A stretch of DNA of 18,802 bases. Origin: Lachnospiraceae bacterium. GTDB lineage: Bacteria > Bacillota > Clostridia > Lachnospirales > Lachnospiraceae. A program made the translations under genes and the position numbers. Positions within the stretch are counted from its first letter, which is position 1; each line of letters opens with the position of its first letter. The stretch covers positions 1 through 18,802 of the forward strand of contig CAAFZP010000093.1 in NCBI GenBank assembly GCA_900767585.1, given 5' to 3'. Shown here one piece after another: positions 1-7,488 of this stretch. The notes beneath the pieces were generated by a model. The model ran no database searches and was not told where the DNA came from. It worked only from the letters and a program-made list of their open reading frames with translations.

Positions 1-200
1 AAACACTTCATCTGCAATAATATCCGCCGCCTTCATGTCATCCTCACTTCCTGTCTTCAGATAATGCATAAGAAATTCTGTAATCAGTTGATTTCTTGTG
101 TGACCATTCATTTCCTCCAGCATTTTTATAGCGATGCATTTTCCGGAACATCCCGCAAATAATATCTGAAATATTTATACGATCCTGCCACAAGCATCAT
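1..200 (-). pseudogene. Frameshifted ribbon-helix-helix (ParR-like) protein fragment, runs off the left edge
   Basis: Reading the minus strand from an ATGATG at 200-195 gives a short N-terminal strand-like stretch (SYKYFRYYLRDVPENAS), then a stop near 130. One base out of phase the reading continues as AIKMLEEMNGHTRNQLITEF and on to the window edge. Restoring one base between the two halves yields a continuous peptide with the look of a ribbon-helix-helix DNA-binding protein of the ParR/plasmid-partition type (strand, then helix-turn-helix with a TRNQ-like second helix). The start overlaps the stop of the ORF at 197-310 by ATGA, as in a translationally coupled pair. Family assignment is from general resemblance only. 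The single-base deletion is seen directly if the two halves are accepted as one protein. It could also be two unrelated short ORFs. Confidence 0.45.
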
Positions 201-310
201 CCTTTCTCGTTGCGCTGCATCTTCTTTTCCAACTCTCCATCAATCTGCTTCCACACCTCGGATGGTTCCAAATCAAGGATTTCTCCAAACCTATCTTTCC
301 GCACTCGCAT
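197..310 (-). pseudogene. Truncated ORF upstream of the ParR-like fragment, cut by the IS scar
   Basis: A minus-strand reading ends with the natural-looking, acidic and basic peptide RFGEILDLEPSEVWKQIDG followed by about ten charged residues and TGA at 199-197, which overlaps the next start by ATGA. Upstream, an in-frame stop lies just before an ATG at 310 that has no ribosome binding site. The true N-terminus was therefore probably lost where the transposase fragment on the other strand begins. The product is not recognised. The coupled arrangement suggests an accessory or plasmid-maintenance operon remnant. It is called a remnant rather than a 37-residue gene because of the missing start signal and its position at a junction. 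Confidence 0.35.
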
Positions 311-717
311 TTATACGAGCTTATTTCATCTATACCTATACCATACTTCAGCCTTCTACCGATTTTGATTCTCTTGATGAAAACTGCATGTATTACGATA
401 TTGAATTCCGTATTGTACGTATTCGCCTTGATAATGGAACCTATATCTGTATTGCCACCAATCTTTCAGAAGAAGAATTTCCTCTGGAAGAAATCAATAA
501 ACTTTACCGGATGCGCTGGAGCGTGGAAACAAGCTTCCGTGAACTCAAATACACCATCGCAGTAAACATATGCAAGGCATATCTCAAACACGGTGGTAAC
601 GAAACAGAGACCATGCTTCTCATACAAAAGTATCTGACACCTGTCAGGTACAATCGAAAATATCCTATCCACCTCCGTCCAAAGAGAAATAGGGATTTCA
701 TGTATCGGGTTGCATAA
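262..717 (+). pseudogene. IS4-family transposase fragment (5' truncated, internal deletion)
   Basis: The reading contains the IS4-family signature Y-x2-R-x3-E-x6-K in LYRMRWSVETSFRELK (Y82, R85, E89, K96), which includes the third acidic residue of the DDE catalytic triad. Before it lies the usual strand-rich stretch EFRIVRIRLDNGTY. The C-terminus is also typical for the family (LIQKYLTPVR, ending YRVA). The two N-terminal aspartates are absent, because only about 60-70 residues of homologous sequence precede the motif. Full-length members run above 400 residues. In related proteins about 40 residues separate the signature helix from the region corresponding to AVNICKAYL. Here they are fused directly near base 558, which implies an in-frame internal deletion. 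The first about 30 codons overlap an older gene on the other strand and are probably not transposase. It cannot be active. Confidence 0.8.
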
Positions 718-911
718 ATCTCGTTACCATTATACTGCATTATGAGGCAGATATGCAATCTGTCTTTTTGTCATACACAAAAAAATGATTTGAACTCATC
801 ATACACCTGCTTTCTACGCATTAGTGCACCTAAAAAATACAACATTTCTTAACTGAACAGTATTTTCAATGCACGAACGCATATGATATACTGTTTTCAT
901 CATAAAAAACC

Positions 912-1118
912 TTATCTAAATGACATTGATTCATCAATACTAACTCCAAAATATTTCGATAACTTGATTAACTTATCAATTGACGGTTCTGATTCTCCAT
1001 TTTCCCATTTTGACACCGCTTTATCTGAAACGCCGACAAGTACACCCAACTGATATTGAGACAGGCCTTTTCTCTGTCGTAGTGTACTGATAAAATTTCC
1101 AAAACTATAGTCTCTCAT
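912..1118 (-). CDS. Small XRE-family helix-turn-helix regulator
   Basis: This 68-residue protein is almost entirely one HTH_3/XRE domain (residues about 8-62): SQYQLGVLVGVSDKAVSKWE forms the helix-turn-helix and is followed by the family's NGESEPSIDKLIKLSKYFGV stretch. The start at 1118 is preceded by a good GGAGG on the minus strand. Proteins of this size act as DNA-binding repressors or activators and often regulate their own promoter, toxin-antitoxin pairs or mobile elements. No partner gene is adjacent: downstream lies the IS4 scar, upstream 267 bases of non-coding DNA. The leader holds a direct repeat, GTTCAT at 1162 and 1177, that could be an operator, but this is only suggestive. The target is unknown. 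Confidence 0.8.
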   Translation of the reverse strand: MRDYSFGNFISTLRQRKGLSQYQLGVLVGVSDKAVSKWENGESEPSIDKLIKLSKYFGVSIDESMSFR

Positions 1119-1270
1119 ACTTATCCTCCGCTACTTGCTAATTACGTTTTACACCAAAATAGTTCATTTGCAATTTGTTCATATCGAATTAAAGTAGATT
1201 TTTGTTGTTCGAAGCAATTGCGATTCCGATTATCACGAAACTGCGTGACTATTCACTTTTATTTGATAAC

Positions 1271-1295
1271 AAAAAAGAGAGCCACAGAGTGACTC
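1271..1295 (-). terminator. Intrinsic terminator of the ddh-nhaC-eamA operon
   Basis: On the minus strand GAGTCAC-TCT-GTGGCTC forms a 7-bp stem (one G-T pair) with a three-base loop, followed by TCTTTTTT. It lies about 90 bases past the stop of the EamA-family gene. Confidence 0.8.
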
Positions 1296-1385
1296 CCCCA
1301 GTGCAGTCCGGAAACATACACCTCATTCAATACAGATAATATACAAGATTATTATAGAAATGCAAGCACAATCAAATAATAGCCT

Positions 1386-2297
1386 CTACTTTCGCATCTG
1401 CGGCACCTGTGCCAAGATTACTGCGGTGAACACAAGCACGCAGCCGACGATTTCCCGCGGTGCTAACACCTCATGCAATACGACGAATCCACCGAGCACT
1501 GCAAATACAGATTCCAGACTCATCACGATGGATGCAACTGCCGGATCTGCATATTTCTGTCCTGCAATCTGAAGCGTATATGCGATACCGCTCGAGAAGA
1601 TACCCGCATACAGGATTGGGAACCATGCGGCGGCAAGATTACTCCATGCCGGCTGTTCAAAGATTGCCATACAGATTAGGGATAACACACCGTTTGTAAT
1701 AAACTGGATGCATGAAATCTTCACGCTGTCACAGTCATTGAAATGATCGACCGTCAGAATATGTCCGGTGAAACAGACTGCGCACAGAAGTCCAAGCAGA
1801 TCTCCAAAATACAGATTGTCGATACCGCCGGACATGCACAGCATGTACATACCACCAAGGCAGACAAAAACTGCCACGTAAACAATCTTATGTAATTTCT
1901 TCCCGAGTAATCCGGATACGATTGCAACCATAACCACATACGTTGCGGTAAGAAATCCCGATCTTCCGGAGCTGGCCACACCTTCCGGATATGCCGCGAT
2001 ACCACTCTGCTGCAGATTCGTTGCAAAAAACAGCACACAGCCACAGAGGATGCCACCAATCACGGTCCGTTTTATATTTTCTTTTTCGTCTGGTTCTCCA
2101 CTTACCTTTGCTTTCTGCTTCTTCATTCCCGTGCGAGCGAGAATCAACAGCGCAAGAAATGCCGCTCCAACTATGGAGCGGCTTCCGTTAAATGTAAATG
2201 TTCCAATCTGATCGGATGCTGTTGTCTGTGCTACGAACGTCGTTCCCCAGAAGAACGCGGCAAACAGCAACATAATACTTCCTTTTGTCTTTTTCAT
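1386..2297 (-). CDS. EamA/DMT-superfamily membrane transporter
   Basis: A 303-residue, very hydrophobic protein with two EamA repeats of about five transmembrane helices each. The first begins with GSIMLLFAAFFWGTTFVAQT, the hallmark opening of drug/metabolite transporters. The second ends with SLESVFAVLGGFVVLHEVL and a final helix. Such proteins export or import amino acids, nucleosides or other small metabolites, and the substrate cannot be read from sequence. The chosen start (MKKTKG) sits 10 bases after the stop of the antiporter gene, with an AGAGG overlapping that stop. Longer in-frame starts would overlap the antiporter gene and lack such a site. It is the last gene of the ddh operon, so a link to lysine or diaminopimelate movement is a reasonable but unproven inference. 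Confidence 0.88.
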   Translation of the reverse strand: MKKTKGSIMLLFAAFFWGTTFVAQTTASDQIGTFTFNGSRSIVGAAFLALLILARTGMKKQKAKVSGEPDEKENIKRTVIGGILCGCVLFFATNLQQSGIAAYPEGVASSGRSGFLTATYVVMVAIVSGLLGKKLHKIVYVAVFVCLGGMYMLCMSGGIDNLYFGDLLGLLCAVCFTGHILTVDHFNDCDSVKISCIQFITNGVLSLICMAIFEQPAWSNLAAAWFPILYAGIFSSGIAYTLQIAGQKYADPAVASIVMSLESVFAVLGGFVVLHEVLAPREIVGCVLVFTAVILAQVPQMRK

Positions 2298-2307
2298 TTC
2301 AAGCCTC

Positions 2308-3885
2308 TTATTCTGCATCAATTGGATCTTTCTTTTTCTCAACTGCCTTGATCACCTGCAACACAACATACAGTAAAATCAGACCGATTACCAGCGGAAT
2401 CACAGGACTCTTCATTACTCCCGGAAGTCCCTTGCTATTACCAAAGAATCCGGCAATAATGTAAGTGACAAACGATACAAGTGCAACTGTAATCGCATAT
2501 GGAAGCTGTGTGCTTACATGATTGATGTGATTACACTGTGCACCTGCGGATGCCATAATTGTTGTATCCGAAATCGGTGAGCAATGATCTCCGCATACGG
2601 CACCTGCCATACATGCAGAGATGGAAATAATCATCATCGTTGCGTTTGTTCCCTCGAATGCATTTACAACGATCGGAATCAGCATACCGAAGGTTCCCCA
2701 TGAGGTTCCGGTTGCAAACGCAAGAAAGCATGCAATGATAAATACAAGTGCCGGCAGGAAACTAAGCAACGCATCCGGCGTACTCTTCACGAGCTCTGCC
2801 ACAAATTCTTTTGCGCCAAGGCTGTCTGTCATCGCCTTCAATGTCCAGGCAAATGTCAGAATTAAAATTGCAGGAACCATCGCTTTAAATCCTTCCGGAA
2901 TACAAGACATGGATTCGCTGAATTTCAATACGCGGCGGAACATATAATAGATAATCGTAATCACAAGTGCAAAGAAGCTGCCATACATCAATCCAACCGA
3001 TGCATCACTGCCCGAAAATGCTTCTACAAATCCAACGCCTGAGAAGAATCCACCACTGTAGATCATGCCGATGACGCAGGCTGTAATCAAAACGATCATT
3101 GGGAATACAAGGTCAATCACTTTACCCTTTGTCTCAACGACTTCATTTTCCGCGTTTGCATATGGACGGTCCGGTGTCGTGTAGATATCGCCCTTCAAAG
3201 CGTTCTTTTCATGTGTCCGCATCGGACCATAATCAATCTTTCTGACGATCAAAACAATCATAAATATAATCGTGAAAAGCGCATAATAGTTATACGGGAT
3301 TGCACGGATAAAAATGGAGAATCCGTCCTCTCCCTCTACGAATCCGGCTACCGCAGCTGCCCATGATGAAATCGGGGCAATGATACAGACCGGAGCTGCT
3401 GTCGCATCAATGATATACGAAAGCTTCGCACGCGATACCTGATGCTTGTCTGTCACAGGACGCATCACGCTTCCAACTGTCAGACAGTTAAAATAATCAT
3501 CAATAAAGATCAAAACACCGAGCACAACTGACGCTAACTGTGCGCCAATCCGCGTCTTGATATGTGCGCTCGCCCATCGTCCGAACGCTGCCGAACCACC
3601 GGCTTTGTTCATCATACAGACCATAACACCGAGTATTACAAGAAATACCAGAATACCCATGTTATATGAATTGGTCAGCACGCGGACGATTCCGTCTTTG
3701 AATACATGGTTTACGGTTGCTTCAAATCTGAAGTCAGACCAGAACAGTCCACCGATCACAATTCCTAAAAAGAGTGAACTGTAAACCTCCTTTGTAATGA
3801 GTGCCAGCACGATTGCCACGACCGGCGGGATTAATGCCCAGAATGTTGCGTACATCTGTGGCACGTAATTTGCGATTTCTTCCAT
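2308..3885 (-). CDS. NhaC-family Na+/H+ antiporter-like transporter
   Basis: A protein of 525 residues with about 11-13 predicted membrane helices. NhaC-family landmarks are IDDYFN (about residue 128), GTSWGTFGMLIP (about 393) and GDHCSPISDTTIMAS (about 432). Family members exchange Na+ and H+, or move organic acids and amino acids by Na+ coupling. Earlier comparative work on lysine riboswitches proposed some NhaC-type proteins (LysW) as lysine transporters. The position 72 bases downstream of diaminopimelate dehydrogenase makes a lysine or DAP-related substrate plausible here. That is inference, and a plain antiporter role is equally compatible. The start at 3885 follows GAGGAGAGAAG. An upstream in-frame ATG at 3942 has no ribosome binding site. 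Confidence 0.88.
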   Translation of the reverse strand: MEEIANYVPQMYATFWALIPPVVAIVLALITKEVYSSLFLGIVIGGLFWSDFRFEATVNHVFKDGIVRVLTNSYNMGILVFLVILGVMVCMMNKAGGSAAFGRWASAHIKTRIGAQLASVVLGVLIFIDDYFNCLTVGSVMRPVTDKHQVSRAKLSYIIDATAAPVCIIAPISSWAAAVAGFVEGEDGFSIFIRAIPYNYYALFTIIFMIVLIVRKIDYGPMRTHEKNALKGDIYTTPDRPYANAENEVVETKGKVIDLVFPMIVLITACVIGMIYSGGFFSGVGFVEAFSGSDASVGLMYGSFFALVITIIYYMFRRVLKFSESMSCIPEGFKAMVPAILILTFAWTLKAMTDSLGAKEFVAELVKSTPDALLSFLPALVFIIACFLAFATGTSWGTFGMLIPIVVNAFEGTNATMMIISISACMAGAVCGDHCSPISDTTIMASAGAQCNHINHVSTQLPYAITVALVSFVTYIIAGFFGNSKGLPGVMKSPVIPLVIGLILLYVVLQVIKAVEKKKDPIDAE

Positions 3886-3957
3886 CTTCTCTCTCCTCGT
3901 TTTCTTTCTTATTGTCTGCCGCCCATATTCAGTTAGCGACATAGTATCTGGTACATC

Positions 3958-4941
3958 TTAGAGCATGGATGCACGAAGCTCTTCCCCTGTTTTATTCACA
4001 AGGTAAGCCGGTGCAATATCAAATACGGTCTTGCAACCGCTTGCTCCCTCATTTGCAAGTCTGTGAGCCGCTCTTGCATAAGCAATCAGTACGCTGGATG
4101 TAAACTCAGGGTTTGAATCAAGCTTCAGGCTGTACTCGATGATATGCTTGTTCTCCTTGTTCCAGCCGGTCACACCGCTGCGGAGTACAAATCCACCATG
4201 TGGAATTCCGCTGTGGTTTGCCTTCAGTTCTTCTTCCGAAATGAAGTGAACGGTTGTATCGTAATCTGCGAAATAGTTCGGCATTGTCTTGATTTCTTCC
4301 TCAACTTTTGCCGCATCTGCGCCCTCTTCAAGCACTACGAAGCACTCTCTTGTATGCTTCTGTCTGGTTGTAAGCTCTGGATTCTCGCCGTTACGAACTG
4401 CCTCAAGTGCGGACTCTACCGGAATCGTATACTGCTTGGCATCCTTGACACCTGCGATACGACGGATGGCATCGGAATGTCCCTGACTGACACCCTTGCC
4501 CCAGAATGTATAATCATTTCCCTCCGGAAGCAATGCATTTCCGTACAAACGGTTCAGTGAAAACATGCCCGGATCCCAGCCAACGGAGATAATTCCGATA
4601 TGTCCGCTTGCTTTTGCACTTGCATCCACATTTGCAAAATGCTCCGGGATTCTTGCGTGTGTATCGAAGCTGTCGATCACGTTGAAATATTTTGCACATT
4701 CCGGTGTCTGCTCCGGAAGATCGGTTGCGCTTCCGCCACACAGAATCATAACATCGATTTTATCCTTCCAGTCTGCCATGTCCTTTACGTTGCACACCTT
4801 GGCTGTCTGGTTCTTAATAACCAATTCATCAGGATTTCTTCTTGTGAATACGGCAACTAATTCCATATCATCGTTCTGGTTGATGGCTGCTTCTACGCCG
4901 CGGCCGAGATTTCCGTATCCGTAAATTCCGATTCTCGTCAT
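3958..4941 (-). CDS. ddh: meso-Diaminopimelate D-dehydrogenase
   Basis: This 327-residue cytoplasmic enzyme catalyses NADP-dependent interconversion of L-tetrahydrodipicolinate plus ammonia and meso-2,6-diaminopimelate, the one-step variant of the lysine/peptidoglycan-precursor pathway. The N-terminal Rossmann fold carries GYGNLGRG (residues 8-15). Family-specific blocks follow: SVGWDPGMFSLNR (about 119-131), GKGVSQGHSDAIRR (about 148-161), and a C-terminal substrate-binding part with GIPHGGFVLRSG. Length matches the characterised corynebacterial enzyme (about 320). An AGGAGG lies 8 bases before the ATG. It heads an operon with an NhaC-type and an EamA-type transporter. Its leader contains the structured repeat at 4995-5131. 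No lysine riboswitch consensus could be recognised there. Confidence 0.96.
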   Translation of the reverse strand: MTRIGIYGYGNLGRGVEAAINQNDDMELVAVFTRRNPDELVIKNQTAKVCNVKDMADWKDKIDVMILCGGSATDLPEQTPECAKYFNVIDSFDTHARIPEHFANVDASAKASGHIGIISVGWDPGMFSLNRLYGNALLPEGNDYTFWGKGVSQGHSDAIRRIAGVKDAKQYTIPVESALEAVRNGENPELTTRQKHTRECFVVLEEGADAAKVEEEIKTMPNYFADYDTTVHFISEEELKANHSGIPHGGFVLRSGVTGWNKENKHIIEYSLKLDSNPEFTSSVLIAYARAAHRLANEGASGCKTVFDIAPAYLVNKTGEELRASML

Positions 4942-4994
4942 TTTGTTTTCCTCCTTATTCTATCTCCCTGCATGAGAACTTCTACTCTTTCTCC

Positions 4995-5131
4995 GAGTTA
5001 TTCTGGATTTTCATTCTACGCAGACGCGCTCTCGCTCACTTCCGCACATAGCAGACACTAAACTCACTGCGTTCGTTAAGTGCTGATGTGCTCCAATGGT
5101 CTGCTTTAGAATTGAAAATCCAGAACAACTC
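4995..5131. repeat. Structured intergenic repeat, copy A (upstream of ddh)
   Basis: This 137-bp element fills the centre of a 324-base gap between ddh and the LtaS-like gene. The outer arms 4995-5018 and 5107-5131 are complementary over about 24 bp with two imperfections, and are continued by GCAGAC/GTCTGC (5020-5025 with 5099-5104). An inner stem pairs GCACAT with ATGTGC (5044-5049 with 5086-5091) and CAGaCACT with AGTGCTG. Three blocks are shared exactly with copy B: 26 bases at 5021-5046, ACTAAACTCACTG (5057-5069) and TGCTCCAATGGTCTGC (5089-5104). No T-tract follows, so it is not a simple intrinsic terminator. It is either a structured RNA in the ddh leader or a mobile palindromic element. 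The remaining 134 bases up to the LtaS-like stop show nothing clear. Confidence 0.85.
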
Positions 5132-5265
5132 GAATCTACATATAGCCTCTCATGCCCGAAGGTTGAATCAAATTAAAAATTTACAATCGAATCCACTTTA
5201 GCATACTTCGTTGCTTTTCACAACAAAATTTCGCCACATCGTACTTTTTTGTATGTTTTTCGGGG

Positions 5266-7359
5266 TTATTCTTTGTTTGGTTGTTCGGTTGATGTGGTGG
5301 TGCTTGTTGTGGTGTTTGTTGATTTCCTGCCGTACACGTAGCCATAGAAATCGGTGTTGATGACTTCATCGGACATGTAAAGTTTTGTTTCGACTTCCTT
5401 GATCGTATCGTCGATGTAGGATTGTGAAACTGTTTTTTCGTCCACGTAGTAGGTCACTTCTCCGGTTTTCGTGTTGTAACCGATCTTGTCTGTCTTGAAG
5501 CTATGGTCGGCAAAGATGACAAGTTCTTCCGAATCGGATAAGATATCGTGTCCTGCGAGGATGCGCGAATCATATGTCACGCCAAGCAGATTCAGGACGG
5601 TTGGAAGAACATCCACGCTCGCACAGAGCTTCTTGACATGAACCGGTTCTTCCATAGATGCAGACCAGATACCAAGGCAGGAGTGATGTTTTTCAAATGC
5701 ATCATCGGATACATTCTTGCCTGCAAGCGCATCATAGCCGCTGTCCGTCAGTCCATATGGATAATGGTCCGGTGTCACGATGAACACGGTCTTCTCCAGC
5801 TTTCCGGCTTCATCCAGCTTGTCGATCAGATCCTCTAACGCTTTATCAAGCTCCATCTGTGCCGCGATATACGCCACCGCTTCTTCCGGCAGATCCATTC
5901 CGTCTGTACATTTTTCTGCTTCCTCACGGTTCTTCAGGCACATCGCATTGTAGGCATAATCATATGGAAGATGCCCGCTAAATGTCATGAAGTACATCAG
6001 GAACGGCTCCTCGTCGATAAACTCTTTATACACTGCCTCGATCGTATCATAATCGGAATATGTCACATAGCTTGGGATATCCAGACCATAATCGATTGCC
6101 TTGAAATCATATCCCATATTCGCATGTGTCTCACTCCGGTTATAATAATAGAAATCAAAGTCGTGGTATGCTTTGCTTGTGTAACCTTTCGCATTCAACG
6201 CATTGCCAAGTGCATACGGCTGATATGTATCTGCTGACTTATAAAAGCTCCACTCTGAGGAACACGGATACTGTCCCAGACAATCCACAAATTCTCCGTC
6301 GATCGTGCTGTGATACCAGATCGGATTATAGTAATTCTCAAATACGAAACCGTCATTCATAATCTTGTAGAGTGTCGGTGTGCAGTTCTCGTAGATACCA
6401 TATTTGCACAAACTCTCCGCAGTAATGCAGACAACATTATACCCTTCGAACATGCCCGTATATTCGTTCTGCATCGTTGGCGTTTGCTGTGCACAATAAG
6501 CGGACAGATTCTTCAACTGCTCATCCTCGGCTGCCTGATATAGCTTTTTAAAATCAACTGCCGGATCAACCTGTTCCACATACACAGGTGCCGCATCCGT
6601 ATCGGTTGCCACCGCTTCCATCGCATCACTTATGGTTGCCACATCGTCTGGCTGCATATCTGTATCATCCAAAGTAAATGTCACATCTTTCTTTCCACCT
6701 GTGATCATTGTCTGCGCATCCCGCACGGTCGTCACACATACGCCGAGCTTGTTCATCGAAAGCTCTAACACATACTGGTTGTGAAACAACTGATACGGCG
6801 AATACATCGCGCGTCCCTGCACATTCAGAAGAAGGATGGAAATGGAGCACAGGCAAACCGCACTTGCCACACTTATAAGTCTTATTTTCATCTTCGGCTT
6901 GTCAAACTTTATCAGAAATACGCGCAGCAAAACAAGCGCGATCACCGGCAATAAAAACAGCAAAATCCATCCAACATTCTGGCGGATCTTCTCAAACATC
7001 ACGACCTTGAAATCCATCGCATTTCCGGCACCGCCGACAGACACCAGACTTAAGAATGTCCCAAATATCCGGAAATAAATGAGCTGCACGATATCATACA
7101 CGCAGAATACCATAAGACCGACATACGCGATGATCTCATTTCCGATGAGCGGCAGCCATACAGTGAGTGACGCTAAGAAAAGCCCCAACGTGGCACCGAA
7201 TAAAATCGGATAGATGCTCGTGCTTTCGAGTTTATGGTAAATCGCCAGATGAAACAACACTTCCAGATAGATGCCCGCTCCCGCAAAAAATGGGATGCGC
7301 CAATACGAAAATGCATGCTTTTCCTTCTTTAATTTTATTGTCTGTATCTGATCTTTCAT
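5266..7359 (-). CDS. LtaS-like membrane sulfatase-fold phosphoglycerol transferase
   Basis: A protein of 697 residues. Five N-terminal membrane helices (about 21-40, 47-69, 72-95, 130-150, 158-180) are followed by an extracytoplasmic sulfatase/alkaline-phosphatase-fold domain (about 300-610). Catalytic positions of the lipoteichoic acid synthase family are visible: E315 in TAESL, the nucleophile T352 in HSTIDGEF, H463 in SGHLPY, and D531-H532 in TPDHYPYG. By family knowledge the enzyme transfers glycerol phosphate (or a related phospholipid headgroup) onto a surface glycolipid or glycan. Which polymer is made is not visible. A linker rich in Asp/Ala/Thr (about 225-270) and a C-terminal Thr/Ser run (about 680-690) are unusual low-complexity parts. 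A GGAGG lies 6 bases before the start. It is divergent from the methyltransferase gene. Confidence 0.9.
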   Translation of the reverse strand: MKDQIQTIKLKKEKHAFSYWRIPFFAGAGIYLEVLFHLAIYHKLESTSIYPILFGATLGLFLASLTVWLPLIGNEIIAYVGLMVFCVYDIVQLIYFRIFGTFLSLVSVGGAGNAMDFKVVMFEKIRQNVGWILLFLLPVIALVLLRVFLIKFDKPKMKIRLISVASAVCLCSISILLLNVQGRAMYSPYQLFHNQYVLELSMNKLGVCVTTVRDAQTMITGGKKDVTFTLDDTDMQPDDVATISDAMEAVATDTDAAPVYVEQVDPAVDFKKLYQAAEDEQLKNLSAYCAQQTPTMQNEYTGMFEGYNVVCITAESLCKYGIYENCTPTLYKIMNDGFVFENYYNPIWYHSTIDGEFVDCLGQYPCSSEWSFYKSADTYQPYALGNALNAKGYTSKAYHDFDFYYYNRSETHANMGYDFKAIDYGLDIPSYVTYSDYDTIEAVYKEFIDEEPFLMYFMTFSGHLPYDYAYNAMCLKNREEAEKCTDGMDLPEEAVAYIAAQMELDKALEDLIDKLDEAGKLEKTVFIVTPDHYPYGLTDSGYDALAGKNVSDDAFEKHHSCLGIWSASMEEPVHVKKLCASVDVLPTVLNLLGVTYDSRILAGHDILSDSEELVIFADHSFKTDKIGYNTKTGEVTYYVDEKTVSQSYIDDTIKEVETKLYMSDEVINTDFYGYVYGRKSTNTTTSTTTSTEQPNKE

Positions 7360-7422
7360 TGTAATCCTCCAAATCTCGCATACACGCTATCAATCGCGCA
7401 TTTTATTATATATGATTTTTCC

Positions 7423-7451
7423 TTGTTTTTCACTATCTTTTATTTTATAAT
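7423..7451 (+). promoter_or_regulatory. Sigma-70-type promoter for the methyltransferase-hslO transcript
   Basis: TTGTTT (7423-7428), a 17-base spacer and a perfect TATAAT (7446-7451) lie 38 bases before the methyltransferase start. The same 129-base gap must also carry the leftward promoter of the LtaS-like gene. A TATAAT exists on that strand at 7410-7405, but no convincing -35 was found. Confidence 0.55.
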
Positions 7452-7488
7452 TCAAAGTTAGTGTTTACGAAAAATAAGGAGGTACCCT

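Noticed and set aside
1233..1248. TCACG/CGTGA hairpin as a terminator
   Set aside because: It has only five base pairs and no T-tract follows on either strand. The better terminator lies at 1271-1295.
4144..4560. 138-codon plus-strand reading inside ddh
   Set aside because: It is an antisense shadow of a well-supported enzyme gene, with no start signal and a Cys-rich composition atypical of real proteins here.
4995..5131. Structured repeat as an intrinsic terminator
   Set aside because: Neither copy is followed by a T-tract on either strand, and the stems are much longer and more elaborate than needed.
4942..5265. Lysine riboswitch upstream of ddh
   Set aside because: The leader is occupied by the repeat copy A. 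I could not find the lysine riboswitch consensus segments, and copy B before phoH argues against a lysine-specific role.
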